Of a DNA stretch of 13,869 nt, positions 13,385 through 13,869 are shown in pieces. Every line of letters begins with the position of its first letter. Positions within the stretch are counted from its first letter, which is position 1. The DNA comes from Actinomycetes bacterium (GTDB lineage Bacteria > Actinomycetota > Actinomycetes > Actinomycetales > Dermatophilaceae), in the NCBI GenBank assembly GCA_023389095.1, contig JAEWFB010000638.1, positions 1 to 13,869 of the forward strand. The letters run 5' to 3'. The notes below the pieces were generated by a model. The model searched no databases. It saw only the letters and a list, made by a program, of their open reading frames with translations, and was not told the origin of the DNA. The position numbers were made by a program, and so were the translations under genes.

Positions 13385-13869
13385 ATGTCCGACGCAGCGC
13401 AGCGCGAGCTCCACCAGCCGTCCCACCACGTCCGCATCGTCACCGCCTCGAGCCTCTTCGACGGCCACGACGCGTCGATCAACATCATGCGGCGGATCAT
13501 GCAGAGCCAGGGGGCCGAGGTCATCCACCTCGGGCACAACCGCTCCGTCCAGGAGGTCGTCGACGCCGCGATCGAGGAGGACGCGCAGGGCGTCGCGGTC
13601 AGCTCCTACCAGGGCGGGCACGTCGAGTACTTCGAGTACCTCGTGCAGCTGCTCCGCGAGAACGGCGCCGGGCACGTGCGCGTCGTCGGCGGTGGTGGCG
13701 GGGTCATCGTGCCGGAGGAGATCTCCCGCCTGCGCGAGTCCGGCGTCACGATCTTCAGCCCCGAGGACGGCCAGCGCCTCGGCCTCGTCGGGATGGTCAA
13801 CGGCGTCGTCGCCGACTGCGACTTCGACCCGTGGGGTGTCTCGGTCCCGACGCTCGAGGCCGTCCTCGC
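13385..13869 (+). CDS. icmF: IcmF-like fused isobutyryl-CoA mutase, N-terminal B12-binding part (runs off right edge)
   Basis: The 161 residues visible form the N-terminal adenosylcobalamin-binding domain of the fused mutase. In IcmF this domain precedes a G-protein chaperone and the substrate-binding mutase barrel; both would lie outside the window. SSLFDGHDASINIMRRIMQS contains the cobalamin lower ligand H28 in a DxHxxG-type motif, where the usual glycine is S31. IcmF proteins as I recall them also lack that glycine. Further matches are EVIHLGHNRSVQEVV, AVSSYQGGHVEYF, VVGGGGGVIVPEEI and FSPEDGQRLG, which favour IcmF over ordinary methylmalonyl-CoA mutase (where the B12 domain is C-terminal). 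The enzyme interconverts isobutyryl-CoA and n-butyryl-CoA in branched-chain acid metabolism. The ATG at 13385 lies 7 nt after a near-consensus promoter. Probably regulated by the divergent MarR. Confidence 0.88.
   Translation, partial: MSDAAQRELHQPSHHVRIVTASSLFDGHDASINIMRRIMQSQGAEVIHLGHNRSVQEVVDAAIEEDAQGVAVSSYQGGHVEYFEYLVQLLRENGAGHVRVVGGGGGVIVPEEISRLRESGVTIFSPEDGQRLGLVGMVNGVVADCDFDPWGVSVPTLEAVL

Noticed and set aside
1..13869. Search for mobile elements, CRISPR arrays, toxin-antitoxin pairs or phage genes.
   Set aside because: No transposase, integrase, terminal inverted repeats, regularly spaced repeats or small toxin-antitoxin gene pair is visible; composition is even throughout.

Overview
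This is chromosomal DNA of a high-GC actinobacterium. The base composition, the lysX-type fused lysyl-phosphatidylglycerol synthase/lysyl-tRNA synthetase, the Streptomyces-like alditol oxidase and the many apparently leaderless starts all point that way. The gene content would fit the Intrasporangiaceae (Janibacter/Knoellia/Phycicoccus-like), but that placement is inference. I see no IS element, CRISPR array, rRNA or tRNA.

Layout. (1) 1-3803, minus strand: lysX overlaps a downstream membrane-anchored alpha/beta-hydrolase by 10 nt; the hydrolase runs off the left edge. (2) 3972-8196, plus strand: a stand-alone FMN glutamate-synthase domain protein, a PoxB-type pyruvate:quinone oxidoreductase 12 nt downstream, and a class II glutamine amidotransferase 70 nt further on. 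All three have good Shine-Dalgarno sequences. (3) 8235-9516: a TetR regulator (minus) divergent from an NADPH-dependent FMN reductase (plus). Two CGGAC/GTCCG inverted repeats lie between them. (4) 9752-10066: a small single-span membrane protein between two strong hairpin terminators. (5) 10250-12773: an alditol oxidase (plus) convergent with a YihS-type AGE-family sugar isomerase (minus), stop codons 10 bp apart. (6) 12798-13869: a MarR regulator (minus, 24 bp upstream of the isomerase) divergent from the start of an icmF-like fused isobutyryl-CoA mutase (plus), which leaves the right edge.

How the genes may work together. LysX lysylates phosphatidylglycerol, and the coupled hydrolase may act on the same lipid. 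The stand-alone glutamate-synthase domain lacks a glutaminase, and the amidotransferase two genes down could supply one. Alditol oxidase makes aldoses from polyols, and the isomerase could turn a product such as mannose into a ketose. TetR/FMN reductase and MarR/icmF are classic divergent regulator-target pairs.

No clearly new multi-gene defence or mobile system is visible. The most interesting signals are the lysX-hydrolase coupling, the split glutamate-synthase arrangement, the paired operators, and a recurring leaderless promoter pattern at the first gene of most transcription units. Gaps between genes are all under 300 bp; the largest is 9517-9751 (a terminator and a possible -10).
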